Assembly: GCA_965655625.1 (NCBI GenBank)
Contig: CBFHHA010000030.1
Span: 1 to 30,048 of the forward strand
DNA: 30,048 nt
Reading direction: 5' to 3'
Source of the DNA: CAJJDF01 sp965655625
GTDB taxonomy: Bacteria > Bacteroidota > Bacteroidia > Flavobacteriales_D > CAJJDF01
The translations under genes and the position numbers were made by a program. The first letter of the stretch is position 1. Every line of letters starts with the position of its first letter. The notes below the pieces were generated by a model, which saw nothing but the letters and a program-made list of their open reading frames with translations, was not told the DNA's origin and did no database searches. Positions 1 through 6,449 of the stretch are shown piece after piece.

Positions 1-654
1 TGCCCAATATCTATGTGTTGCTGCTGCGGAAATATAATATTCTATACCCCCAAAAACGATTCCATTGTATGGTGAAACCAAGTCATTCGTACCAAGTATT
101 GTAAGAACTCCAGTGGGATGCACCGGAGAGCAAAAACTATTTGGATTGGTTTGCATGGTTCTGGCTACCGGAGCTATAGCTGCAATTCTGTTATTGAGCT
201 TACATCCAAGTTCAAAGGCCATATCTCCTCCTAAGGAATACCCACAAGCATATATTCTGTGCTGGTCTATTTGATAATTACTAGCAATCGTATCTATCAA
301 TGAACTAAAAAAGGGCACATCATCAAAAGTACCTGGGACTTTAGGAATCCAGTTAAAAGAGTTTCCGTCACTTGGGTCAGGACGTGCTTGGGGATAAACT
401 AGAATAAAATCAGCAGTGTCGGCAATAGGTCGCATGTCAGCAGATACTTGCCAAGCGGAATTTGTACCACCTCCTCCATGTAAATTAAATAGCAAAGGAA
501 AATTTGTAGTTCCATTATAACTTGCTGGAACATAAATGCTATATCCTCTTGTTAAGCCATCATTCTGTATGGTTTGGCTAATGTATCCCTGAGCTTGGCT
601 TACAGTTAGAAAAGCAATAAATACTAAGAGTGAAAGAAGTCGCTTTGTTGTCAT
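1..654 (-). CDS. Secreted alpha/beta-hydrolase esterase, LpqC / PHB-depolymerase-like (partial, C-terminus off the left edge)
   Basis: This is an open frame of 218 codons that starts with ATG at 654 and runs off the window without a stop. Residues 1-22 form a signal peptide (MTTKRLLSLL, a hydrophobic core, then SQAQ), so the enzyme is exported. Next come an oxyanion-hole-like HGGGG (59-63), the nucleophile elbow GYSLGGD with Ser140, the segment APVARTM (161-167), and GTNDLVSPYNG with the probable catalytic Asp191. Several residues later there is a Tyr-Trp-Ala, as in LpqC/feruloyl-esterase (CE1-like) proteins. The catalytic His should lie beyond the edge. The family hydrolyses esters such as polyhydroxybutyrate or feruloyl-polysaccharide; the actual substrate cannot be read from this fragment. 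Family call is firm, specificity is not. Confidence 0.85.
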   Translation of the reverse strand, partial: MTTKRLLSLLVFIAFLTVSQAQGYISQTIQNDGLTRGYSIYVPASYNGTTNFPLLFNLHGGGGTNSAWQVSADMRPIADTADFILVYPQARPDPSDGNSFNWIPKVPGTFDDVPFFSSLIDTIASNYQIDQHRIYACGYSLGGDMAFELGCKLNNRIAAIAPVARTMQTNPNSFCSPVHPTGVLTILGTNDLVSPYNGIVFGGIEYYISAAATHRYWA

Positions 655-792
655 TGTTTTAAAATTATGCTTCATTTAATAATGCTTTAATTGTTTGATA
701 AACCAAACATAGAATATGTTATTCTAATATTTCACAGAAAATTGAGTGAAGCGGAAAAAATAAGGTTTGAAATGACTTTTAATAGAAGTGAT

Positions 793-873
793 GGTTCTGT
801 CGCATTAACTTCATTAAAGATAATAAATTTAATTTTTAATGCATTGTTAAGCAACTAACGAACAGAATGTTTT
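793..873. repeat. 81-bp direct repeat, copy A
   Basis: This 81-bp segment recurs at 2123-2203 with only two mismatches. It begins GGTTCTGTCGCATTAAC and ends ACGAACAGAATGTTT. Its two ends form an imperfect inverted repeat (TTCTGTcG...CGaACAGAA), as in small non-autonomous elements. The first 16 bases match the terminal inverted repeat of the element at 5428-5580. It has no coding capacity. Confidence 0.85.
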
Positions 874-945
874 GAACGAAGTAGAACAAGGATTAATGAT
901 TTGATCCTTTTTAATTATGCTAACTACTTCTATTCCTGAAAGGGT

Positions 946-984
946 TCGCTGTGCTGATTCAAACTCCTTGAATCAGCACAGCGA
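946..984. repeat. Perfect 17-bp inverted repeat (hairpin)
   Basis: TCGCTGTGCTGATTCAA at 946-962 pairs perfectly with 968-984 around a 5-nt loop (ACTCC). No T-run follows on either strand, so it is not a standard intrinsic terminator. No gene is adjacent on the right until 1284. It may be a structured RNA element, a cruciform or a repeat remnant. Confidence 0.7.
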
Positions 985-1084
985 CCTGTTTGAAGTTGTG
1001 GATAAGCATTTTAAATAAAGCTCAAAACTAATTGAATATCTTCTTTCATAAAGTTCGATATTTGTCCCGCCTCGGGTACAAAAG

Positions 1085-1125
1085 AAAACCTCAACAGTCT
1101 AATTAATAGATGGTTGAGGTTTTTT
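1085..1125 (+). terminator. Intrinsic-terminator-like hairpin with no gene upstream
   Basis: AAAACCTCAAC (1085-1095) pairs with GTTGAGGTTTT (1113-1123) and is followed by a T-rich tract. No coding sequence lies upstream on the plus strand within this gap. It may therefore terminate a lost gene or a tRNA-like remnant, or be part of an integration junction. The reverse strand also ends in Ts. Confidence 0.55.
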
Positions 1126-1136
1126 CTTTTATTTTT

Positions 1137-1239
1137 GTACGCACCAATGTACGCACATCTCTTTATAGTGTCACTTTTTTTAGTTTTGTTCTGAATACTA
1201 ATTTGTTGCCCCCCCTCTTTTTTATAGTGTCACTTTTTT
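1137..1239. repeat. Two short direct-repeat pairs upstream of the coiled-coil gene
   Basis: GTACGCAC occurs at 1137-1144 and 1149-1156. A 19-bp repeat (TTTATAGTGTCACTTTTTT) occurs at 1162-1180 and 1221-1239, 59 bp apart. They lie between the orphan terminator and the gene at 1284. They resemble protein-binding or recombination arm sites, but no integrase is present. Confidence 0.5.
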
Positions 1240-1283
1240 GTGGTTACGTAAACTAAACTTCAATTTTTTTTTAAATTTAGATT

Positions 1284-2084
1284 ATGAAAAAATTAATCAC
1301 TGTCTCTTTATTGCTTATTTGTGTAAGCATCTCCTTTTCTCAAAGCAAGAAACAACAAATAGAAACTCTAACTTATAAGTTAGATAGTATTAACTCATTA
1401 CTATTAAAGGCTATTGATAGTAATCGAGAACTTAATACAACTAAAATAGCTCTTGAATCTAAAATAAGCTTATTGAAAAATGAGAATGCATCTAAAAATG
1501 ATGAGATAAGCTTGAAAAATGAGAAAATAGAATCTTTAACAAAGGAAGTTAAGTCTTTGGAGCAAGACTACAAATTAGTAGTAGCTGACCTTAATTCTAA
1601 AGCGGATAGTGCTGAAATATTTAAATTAAAAAAAGAAAGAATTATTGAAGTAAATTCATATTATTTAAAAATTGTAGACGATTATTTAATGGGAGCAATA
1701 AATTGCTTAACTAAAGAGCTTTCTGAAGACTACCAATTTAGTGATGTAAAAAAATGCCAATTGGATGATGGATTTAGTTATAAAAAGATTGAAAATAGAA
1801 ACATTGAAAAAGGAACTACAATAACCGAATATTTTTATAAAAATAACATATGTTTTTTTGTAAACAGATTCTGGGGTAGTGAAGGAGTCTCTGAATTTCA
1901 AAGATTGTATTATGATAGAAATGGTCAATTAATTCAAGTTCTATCAACTCAATTAAATCCTGCTGACATTGTAAATTACTGTTATTTTTACACCGAAGTA
2001 ATTGAAAAAGAAAAAATTAATTACATCATTGACGAAATTTCCAATTCAGAAATGAAATTAGATAGAATTTTTGTGGATAAATAG
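1284..2084 (+). CDS. Hypothetical exported coiled-coil protein
   Basis: I do not recognise a family. The 266-residue product starts with a signal peptide (MKKLITVSLLLICVSISFSQ), so it is exported to the periplasm or surface. Residues about 20-110 form a long, Lys/Glu/Asn-rich coiled coil with heptad-like Leu/Ile spacing. The C-terminal 130 residues look globular and contain aromatic-rich strands (around EYFYKNNICFFVNRFW and RLYYDRNGQL). The gene is markedly AT-rich. It lies between two 81-bp repeats (793-873 and 2123-2203), which suggests acquisition or movement as a unit. No Shine-Dalgarno sequence is visible; the start was chosen because it gives a clean signal peptide. Coding is convincing, function unknown. 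Confidence 0.8.
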   Translation: MKKLITVSLLLICVSISFSQSKKQQIETLTYKLDSINSLLLKAIDSNRELNTTKIALESKISLLKNENASKNDEISLKNEKIESLTKEVKSLEQDYKLVVADLNSKADSAEIFKLKKERIIEVNSYYLKIVDDYLMGAINCLTKELSEDYQFSDVKKCQLDDGFSYKKIENRNIEKGTTITEYFYKNNICFFVNRFWGSEGVSEFQRLYYDRNGQLIQVLSTQLNPADIVNYCYFYTEVIEKEKINYIIDEISNSEMKLDRIFVDK

Positions 2085-2097
2085 TTTCGATAGAAGT

Positions 2098-2299
2098 TCT
2101 CTCTGTTACTTCTCTGATTTCCGGTTCTGTCGCGTTAACTTCATTAAAGATAATAAATTTAATTTTTAATACATTGTTAAGCAACTAACGAACAGAATGT
2201 TTTCATGCTATTTATTAAACTCTTTCTCGTTCAAAAGCGCTTCTTGATGATTTGATAAACGTAACTGCTTTGTCTCTCTCTGTTACTTCTCTGATTTCC
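2098..2299. repeat. Pair of 25-bp direct repeats bracketing copy B
   Basis: The same 25 bases (starting TCTCTCTGTTACTTC, ending CTGATTTCC) occur at 2098-2122 and 2275-2299. They exactly abut the left end of repeat copy B and enclose 152 bp. This could be a long target duplication or a tandem duplication, but the lengths alone do not decide which. Confidence 0.75.
2123..2203. repeat. 81-bp direct repeat, copy B
   Basis: This copy is identical to 793-873 except at two positions (A/G in the GTCGC(A/G)TTAA block and G/A near the middle). It starts directly after the first 25-bp repeat. Together with copy A it brackets the gene at 1284-2084 in direct orientation. Confidence 0.85.
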
Positions 2300-2453
2300 T
2301 CTCTGTAATATATTAGTGTTTCGAACCAGATACTAAACAAACTTTCTAATTTAGATTAATTCTGTTAACTCATTTATTGCATCCTTTTTTTATTTACAAT
2401 TGTAAGATTAAAATTTCGTTGAGCAGAAATAAAAAAAATACGTAACATCTCAG

Positions 2454-2531
2454 ATGATTCACAAGTTACTTGAAAAATTAGCCAATAAAACTGAAGAGTT
2501 AATAGATTTATACAAACAAAAATCAAGATGA
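2454..2531 (+). CDS. Possible 25-residue leader peptide
   Basis: An ATG at 2454 opens a 25-codon frame (MIHKLLEKLANKTEEL...) rich in Lys, Leu and Glu. Its TGA stop overlaps the ATG of the next gene as ATGA (2528-2531). That overlap is the classic arrangement for translational coupling. A frame this short can arise by chance and there is no clear ribosome binding site, so this is only a candidate. Confidence 0.3.
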   Translation: MIHKLLEKLANKTEELIDLYKQKSR

Positions 2532-3199
2532 AAATGAAGAAATTAATAATAATGGCGATATTGGCATTGGTCATTCAAAATAATCTATACAGTCAAAAAC
2601 AGGAAAGTGGAAATGTCTCAATAGAAATGGAGCTAGCTCCATTGGGAAGTGAGCCTTTAAAAATAAATAGTTTAAGAGTGAGGTATTTTTCATCAGATTT
2701 ATTTTCATTTCGTTTAGGAACTTTTGTTGGGGGTAGTCGAAATCCTTCCATAAATACACAGGGAGAAATAGAGCTGACTTCCGTTAATTCAAGTTTTGAT
2801 TTAATACTAAGACCAGGTGTGGAAAAACATTTTTCTGGAACAGAAAAGCTATCTCCCTATGTTGGTTCTGAAATGTATATTGGTTTGGGATACACCAATC
2901 AAAATTCGGAATCTCTTTGGGGTGCAAACGAAGTGATGGTGACAAAAACTAAAACGAGAACAGGGTCTTTGGGTATAAATTTACTGACAGGAGCTGACTT
3001 TTACTTTACTCCAAAAGTTTACATTGGGGTAGAAATGGGATTTGGTTTTTTACGAGAAGGTAGAGGAAAAAATAGTACAGAATACGAAAACCCGGATGAC
3101 CCATCAAAGGAGAATATGAATGAAAAAGGCAATTCTTCTCAATTTAATTGGGGACCAAATTATCAGGGTACCTTTAGAATTGGCTATCATTTAAAATAA
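2528..3199 (+). CDS. Small outer-membrane beta-barrel protein
   Basis: The 223-residue protein starts with a signal peptide (MKMKKLIIMAILALVIQNNLYS, cut before QKQ). The rest consists of alternating polar/hydrophobic strands separated by short Gly/Asn/Ser turns: LRVRYFSSDLFSFRLGTFVGG, LSPYVGSEMYIGLGY, KVYIGVEMGFGFL, and a final GTFRIGYHLK. This is typical of the 8- to 10-stranded OmpA/OmpX-like porin-family proteins of Bacteroidota. A His-less, Asn/Glu-rich loop near 180-205 is probably extracellular. Its ligand or role cannot be inferred. A second in-frame ATG at 2534 is an alternative start. The gene converges on the CIA30 gene with a 13-bp gap. Confidence 0.75.
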   Translation: MKMKKLIIMAILALVIQNNLYSQKQESGNVSIEMELAPLGSEPLKINSLRVRYFSSDLFSFRLGTFVGGSRNPSINTQGEIELTSVNSSFDLILRPGVEKHFSGTEKLSPYVGSEMYIGLGYTNQNSESLWGANEVMVTKTKTRTGSLGINLLTGADFYFTPKVYIGVEMGFGFLREGRGKNSTEYENPDDPSKENMNEKGNSSQFNWGPNYQGTFRIGYHLK

Positions 3200-3212
3200 A
3201 ATAGAATGAAGA

Positions 3213-3746
3213 TTAAATTAGCTTTACTTCGTCAATCAACAATAGAAATTCCTCTTCTTTCTTGTTTCCGATGAGAAACGTAATTTCTTCGATTAAACTG
3301 GCAGAAAAGTTCGGAAGATTTAATTTTCTTCCTCTAAAAGAAGGATAGAATTGATTTAAAGGAAGTTCCAGCGTTTGCCATTTCCCAGAAGTGGTAAATT
3401 GCTGAACATATGAAAACGAATCAGATTTGTCTTTTTTAATTCTGAACTGATAGTCCTTACCGTCTCCTTTAATTTTTAATGAAATCCGAGTGTATTTTTT
3501 TACTTCAATAGATTTTGGCTGGCATCGGACGGAAGAAAATCCGCCAAAATTCTTTAATGAAATCCGTCCTGAAAATTCAGCGTGACCTTCTTCGTTAAGC
3601 CGGAATTGTCCTTTTGATTTCCCTCCCATTACTCCATCGTCAATAATTTGCCACCTACTCATTTCGGTGGAAGAGGAAAAGTCAACAATAGAGTAAGAGG
3701 AAGCAAAAAAAATTGAAAGTAGTAGAGAGGTAAAAATGTAGTGCAT
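3213..3746 (-). CDS. Exported CIA30-family protein
   Basis: The 177-residue product has a signal peptide (about residues 1-20, MHYIFTSLLLSIFFASSYS). It then carries the CIA30 (complex I intermediate-associated protein 30) galactose-binding-like domain. Diagnostic pieces are WQIIDDGVMGGKSKGQF, the strand EFSGRISLKNFGGFSSVR, RISLKIKGDGKDYQFRIK, the W..LELPL segment, and a final EVKLI strand. In mitochondria CIA30 assists complex I assembly. In bacteria the family is uncharacterised, and the signal peptide here points to a periplasmic or membrane-associated jelly-roll protein, perhaps carbohydrate-binding. It is divergent from the sirtuin gene at 3851. Confidence 0.85.
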   Translation of the reverse strand: MHYIFTSLLLSIFFASSYSIVDFSSSTEMSRWQIIDDGVMGGKSKGQFRLNEEGHAEFSGRISLKNFGGFSSVRCQPKSIEVKKYTRISLKIKGDGKDYQFRIKKDKSDSFSYVQQFTTSGKWQTLELPLNQFYPSFRGRKLNLPNFSASLIEEITFLIGNKKEEEFLLLIDEVKLI

Positions 3747-3802
3747 AGTAAGAATTTATAAAGTTGAATAAAATTACAACTTCTATTGATGGATTGCATG
3801 TT

Positions 3803-3836
3803 TTGTATCGAAGCAAATAGAGTGTGTATATTTTTG
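3803..3836 (+). promoter_or_regulatory. Candidate Bacteroidota promoter of the sirtuin gene
   Basis: TATTTTTG at 3829-3836 fits the -7 consensus TAnnTTTG, and TTG at 3803-3805 may be the -33 element (23-nt spacing, slightly long). The predicted transcript start leaves a leader of about 10 nt before ATG 3851, preceded by a purine run (AGAGGG). Confidence 0.45.
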
Positions 3837-3850
3837 GCTAGTTTAGAGGG

Positions 3851-4537
3851 ATGAAAAAGCGAATTATCATTTTGTCGGGAGCAGGAATGAGCGTTGAAAG
3901 TGGAATTTCTACTTTTAGGGATTCCAATGGATTGTGGGAAAACCATTCGATTGAGCAGGTAGCTACTCCACAGGCATTTGAGAGGAACCCAGAACTGGTT
4001 TTGTCATTTTATAACGCACGCAGAAAACAATTATTTGAAGTTGAGCCAAATGAAGGACACAGGATTTTAGCTGAACTTGAGCAACAGTTCGATGTACAGG
4101 TAATTACACAAAATGTGGATGATTTGCATGAACGAGCCGGAAGTTCCCAGGTTATTCATTTGCATGGGGAGTTAAGGAAAGTAAAAAGCACGTTCTACCC
4201 AGCGCTTATTTATTCTTGGAAAAACGATTTACATGTGGGAGATTGTTGTGAAAGAGGAGGGCAATTGAGGCCACACATTGTTTGGTTTGGTGAGGCAGTG
4301 CCAGAAATGGAGAGAGCCATAGAAATAGTAGAAAGTGCCGATGCAGTGGTAGTGATAGGAACTTCATTACAAGTCTATCCGGCCGCAGGACTGATGAATT
4401 ATGCACCTGTTAATTGTCCTGTTTTTTATATCGATCCCAGTCCCAGTGTTTTAAGTTCGCAGCGAGTTCAGGTGATTCCAAAATCTGCGAGCGAAGGGCT
4501 AAAAGAGGTTAGAAATTGGCTGGAAAATCAAACCTAA
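3851..4537 (+). CDS. cobB: NAD-dependent protein deacylase, SIR2/CobB family (SIRT5-like, no zinc site)
   Basis: The 228-residue protein is a complete sirtuin core. It has the NAD-binding GAGMSVESGIS.FRD (10-24), TQNVDDLHERAG (86-97), the catalytic His105 in HLHGEL, LRPHIVWFGE, and GTSLQVYPAAGL. Tyr54 and Arg57 (FYNARR) match the YxxR pair that binds acidic acyl groups in SIRT5 and E. coli CobB, so lysine desuccinylase/demalonylase activity is likely besides deacetylation. The usual four zinc-binding cysteines are absent; only a CC pair remains in GDCCERGGQLRP. It acts in the cytoplasm on acylated proteins, releasing nicotinamide and O-acyl-ADP-ribose. It ends 3 bp before the stop of the convergent broken barrel gene. 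Confidence 0.93.
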   Translation: MKKRIIILSGAGMSVESGISTFRDSNGLWENHSIEQVATPQAFERNPELVLSFYNARRKQLFEVEPNEGHRILAELEQQFDVQVITQNVDDLHERAGSSQVIHLHGELRKVKSTFYPALIYSWKNDLHVGDCCERGGQLRPHIVWFGEAVPEMERAIEIVESADAVVVIGTSLQVYPAAGLMNYAPVNCPVFYIDPSPSVLSSQRVQVIPKSASEGLKEVRNWLENQT

Positions 4538-4540
4538 ATT

Positions 4541-4894
4541 CTACCAAACTCCTCGGTAAATAATTCCCAAAGCAAAATGATTGGCGCGAAAAGTTTGTTC
4601 TGCTTCTTGCGAAAGATTGTCGTGGGAAAATATTTCGGGTGAGGAAATTAAGTTGTAGGTAGTTTTCAGGTATACTTGTATCAGATGTTCATCTACTGGG
4701 AACTGAAGGCCGAGCCTTCCACTTGGTCCAGCAATTTCGCCTCCCGGATCAAAACTAGCAACATACGTTCCCAACAAAGAACCATAAAAGCCTAGCCCAT
4801 ACTCCAAACCATAAAAATAGGTGGCGCCTCCCTCAAAACCAAAACCCATCCCGAACGAATCTTCTGGAACCTTATTTGCTATATACCGTGTTAT
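4541..4894 (-). pseudogene. Barrel half of a disrupted outer-membrane protein gene
   Basis: The open frame from 4894 down to 4541 encodes a Gly/Tyr-rich beta-barrel segment (GMGFGFEGGATYFYGLEYG, LGFYGSLLGTYVASF, a final FALGIIYRGVW). It has no signal peptide: an in-frame stop sits at 4895-4897, just before residues ITRYIANKVPEDSFG. The first ATG, at 4849, falls inside the first strand. A matching orphan signal peptide is found at 5581-5632 on the same strand. The simplest reading is one exported barrel protein of about 130 residues interrupted by about 0.7 kb. It is probably not exported or functional now. An alternative is that the two fragments are unrelated. Confidence 0.65.
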
Positions 4895-4900
4895 CTACTT

Positions 4901-5344
4901 TTATTCAACTATTAAAGTCCGCTCAAAATTTCTGTTCACTCCGGCATCCACATTTACTTCACAGTTTATATATACTTGATACGAGCCTTTTTTTAAACCT
5001 TCAGAAATTAATATTTGATTGTTTGTAGCAATTCTGAACCATCTTGTTGAATCAATATGCCAATATTCAATATCAATTGGTTTTTCAAAACTGTAGGTTG
5101 TTTGATATTCATTACTATCGAACTGGTGCGATTTGCTATAGAGATCAACTTTTATCTTAATTGAGTCATGTTCCAGGCATGTGAGTTCGTTTGAGTTTAT
5201 CTCAATAGAAAGGTTATTATATAGTGCATCAGAAGCTACTGCCCATTCTTCTTTTTCATTTTCGCTTGTGTCTTTTTGCTCATTACAACTAAACATTACG
5301 ACCATGGTTAAAGCTACGAATATTGATATGTGATTTCTTTTCAT
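4901..5344 (-). CDS. Hypothetical lipoprotein
   Basis: The start is placed at 5344, where MKRNHISIFVALTMVVMFSCNEQKD gives a lipoprotein signal peptide with lipobox Cys20 (VMFSC). An in-frame ATG 18 codons upstream (5398) would put a polar stretch before it and spoil the signal. The remaining 127 residues are acidic and strand-rich (SIEINSNELTCLEHDSIKIKVDLYSKS, EYWHIDSTRWFRIATNN, GSYQVYINCEVN). They resemble a single immunoglobulin-like or C2-like beta-sandwich, possibly with a disulfide between the two later Cys. No family is recognised. It sits inside the interval that splits the barrel gene, with similar short sequences on both sides, so it may be cargo of a mobile unit. Confidence 0.72.
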   Translation of the reverse strand: MKRNHISIFVALTMVVMFSCNEQKDTSENEKEEWAVASDALYNNLSIEINSNELTCLEHDSIKIKVDLYSKSHQFDSNEYQTTYSFEKPIDIEYWHIDSTRWFRIATNNQILISEGLKKGSYQVYINCEVNVDAGVNRNFERTLIVE

Positions 5345-5390
5345 TTTGTTGTAGAGAACGGTCCTTGTGTATGGCGAGTTATGTATTTGA

Positions 5391-5410
5391 TGTAACACGC
5401 TAGTGTTACA
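5391..5410. repeat. Short perfect palindrome upstream of the lipoprotein gene
   Basis: TGTAACAC (5391-5398) pairs with GTGTTACA (5403-5410) around GCTA. It lies about 47 bp upstream of the lipoprotein start. It could be an operator-like site or part of a recombination site; nothing in the window identifies a cognate protein. Confidence 0.5.
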
Positions 5411-5427
5411 CTAATATATAACAAAAG

Positions 5428-5580
5428 CGGTTCTGTCGCATTAAACTAAAACCGACTGATTTTTGAAGTTTTTGGTAAAAGTTAAAAAACTTAAACCTTT
5501 GTTTGTTTGCGATTTAATTTTTTGAAGGAAGGGAGATTTTAATGAAAAACGTTTGAAAAATAATTAATGCGACAGAACCG
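5428..5580. mobile_element. 153-bp MITE-like element with perfect 17-bp terminal inverted repeats
   Basis: CGGTTCTGTCGCATTAA at 5428-5444 is the exact reverse complement of 5564-5580. The interior is AT-rich and non-coding. The GGTTCTGTCGCATTAA end is shared with the 81-bp repeats at 793 and 2123. It resembles the GGTTCTGTTGCAAA-type ends of IS6-family insertion sequences, but no transposase is present, so it would be non-autonomous. I see no target-site duplication. On the minus strand its right end directly abuts the orphan signal-peptide codons at 5581. Confidence 0.7.
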
Positions 5581-5632
5581 AAATGGAGACGAAGAACAGA
5601 AAACACCCTACTTTGAGAAAATTGATCTTCAT
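5581..5632 (-). pseudogene. Orphan signal-peptide fragment (5' part of the disrupted barrel gene)
   Basis: ATG at 5632 on the minus strand encodes MKINFLKVGCFLFFVSIS, a clear Sec signal peptide. The frame then enters the inverted-repeat element and stops after VLSH. A signal peptide ending in the element, with a signal-less barrel segment 0.7 kb downstream on the same strand, points to one gene split by insertion. The join itself cannot be proved from this window. Confidence 0.55.
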
Positions 5633-5768
5633 GAGTGGATGTCAGGTCGTAAAATTATTGTTTTCAGATGAGTTGAACAAATTGAGGGCTACCAATTTGT
5701 TTTTTTCAGAATTTATTGATGAACTTTTCATTGTTAGGACGTAACAAATAATCTTATTATCTTTCGAA

Positions 5769-6449
5769 ATGAGCAAAAGAAAGGAAATTGATGGAAACCC
5801 ACATGTCTTGTTTCAGCAAGCGATACATAGGGAAAATGCGGAGCGATCCGCCCAAGATTTTTATGAAATGATGGGCACCCGAAGAAGTATAAGGGATTTT
5901 TCGGAGAAGAAGGTTCCCTTATCGGTAATCGAATCAATCATAAAAACAGCTTCTACTGCGCCAAGTGGGGCACACAAACAACCTTGGTCTTTTTGTGTGG
6001 TGGAGTCGCCAAAATTGAAATCAAAAATTAGAATTGCTGCCGAAGAAGAAGAAAAGAAAAGCTACGATGGAAGGATGAGTGAGGAATGGTTGGAGGATTT
6101 AAAACCCCTTGGTACAAATCATTTGAAACCATTTTTAGAGGTTGCTCCCTATTTGATTATCGTGTTTAAAAAGCCTTACGATTTGGATGATAACGGAAAC
6201 AAACTTCAAAATTATTACGTCAATGAATCGGTAGGGATAGCTTGCGGAATGCTTATAACGGCAATTCATCAGGCAGGTTTGGTGACACTTACTCACACTC
6301 CTAGTCCAATGAATTTTTTGACAAAGTTATTGAATAGGCCAAGCAATGAAAGGGCGTTTTTGTTACTTCCAGTGGGTTATTCAGCCGCAGAAACTTATGT
6401 GCCAGATATTCAAAGAAAAAGCTTGGAGGAGGTTGCTGAGTTCTATTAG
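5769..6449 (+). CDS. Nitroreductase-fold flavoprotein, iodotyrosine deiodinase (IYD)-like
   Basis: This 226-residue protein has the FMN-binding nitroreductase pattern (RRSIRDFSEKKVP at 38-50, APSGAHKQPWSF at 64-75, LLPVGY near the end). It follows vertebrate IYD closely along its length. The Glu/Tyr/Lys triad that grips the zwitterion of iodotyrosine in IYD (human E157, Y161, K182) is matched by E95, Y99 and K120 with identical spacing, within EEEEKKSY and WLEDLKPLGTNHLK. IYD reductively removes halogen from mono- or di-iodotyrosine using FMN. Bacterial orthologues have been characterised, for example from Haliscomenobacter. No membrane anchor is present, so it is cytoplasmic. Substrate here is inferred; general halotyrosine or other aromatic reduction is possible. 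The gene overlaps the convergent beta-helix gene by 4 bp. Confidence 0.85.
   Translation: MSKRKEIDGNPHVLFQQAIHRENAERSAQDFYEMMGTRRSIRDFSEKKVPLSVIESIIKTASTAPSGAHKQPWSFCVVESPKLKSKIRIAAEEEEKKSYDGRMSEEWLEDLKPLGTNHLKPFLEVAPYLIIVFKKPYDLDDNGNKLQNYYVNESVGIACGMLITAIHQAGLVTLTHTPSPMNFLTKLLNRPSNERAFLLLPVGYSAAETYVPDIQRKSLEEVAEFY

Noticed and set aside
793..2203. Integron-cassette reading of the repeats (attC sites)
   Set aside because: GTTAAGC in copy A fits GTTRRRY, but the partner RYYYAAC box and the long paired arms of attC are missing, and no integron integrase is present.
4901..5398. Longer start for the lipoprotein gene (ATG at 5398)
   Set aside because: It would put 18 polar residues ahead of the lipoprotein signal peptide, which would block export.
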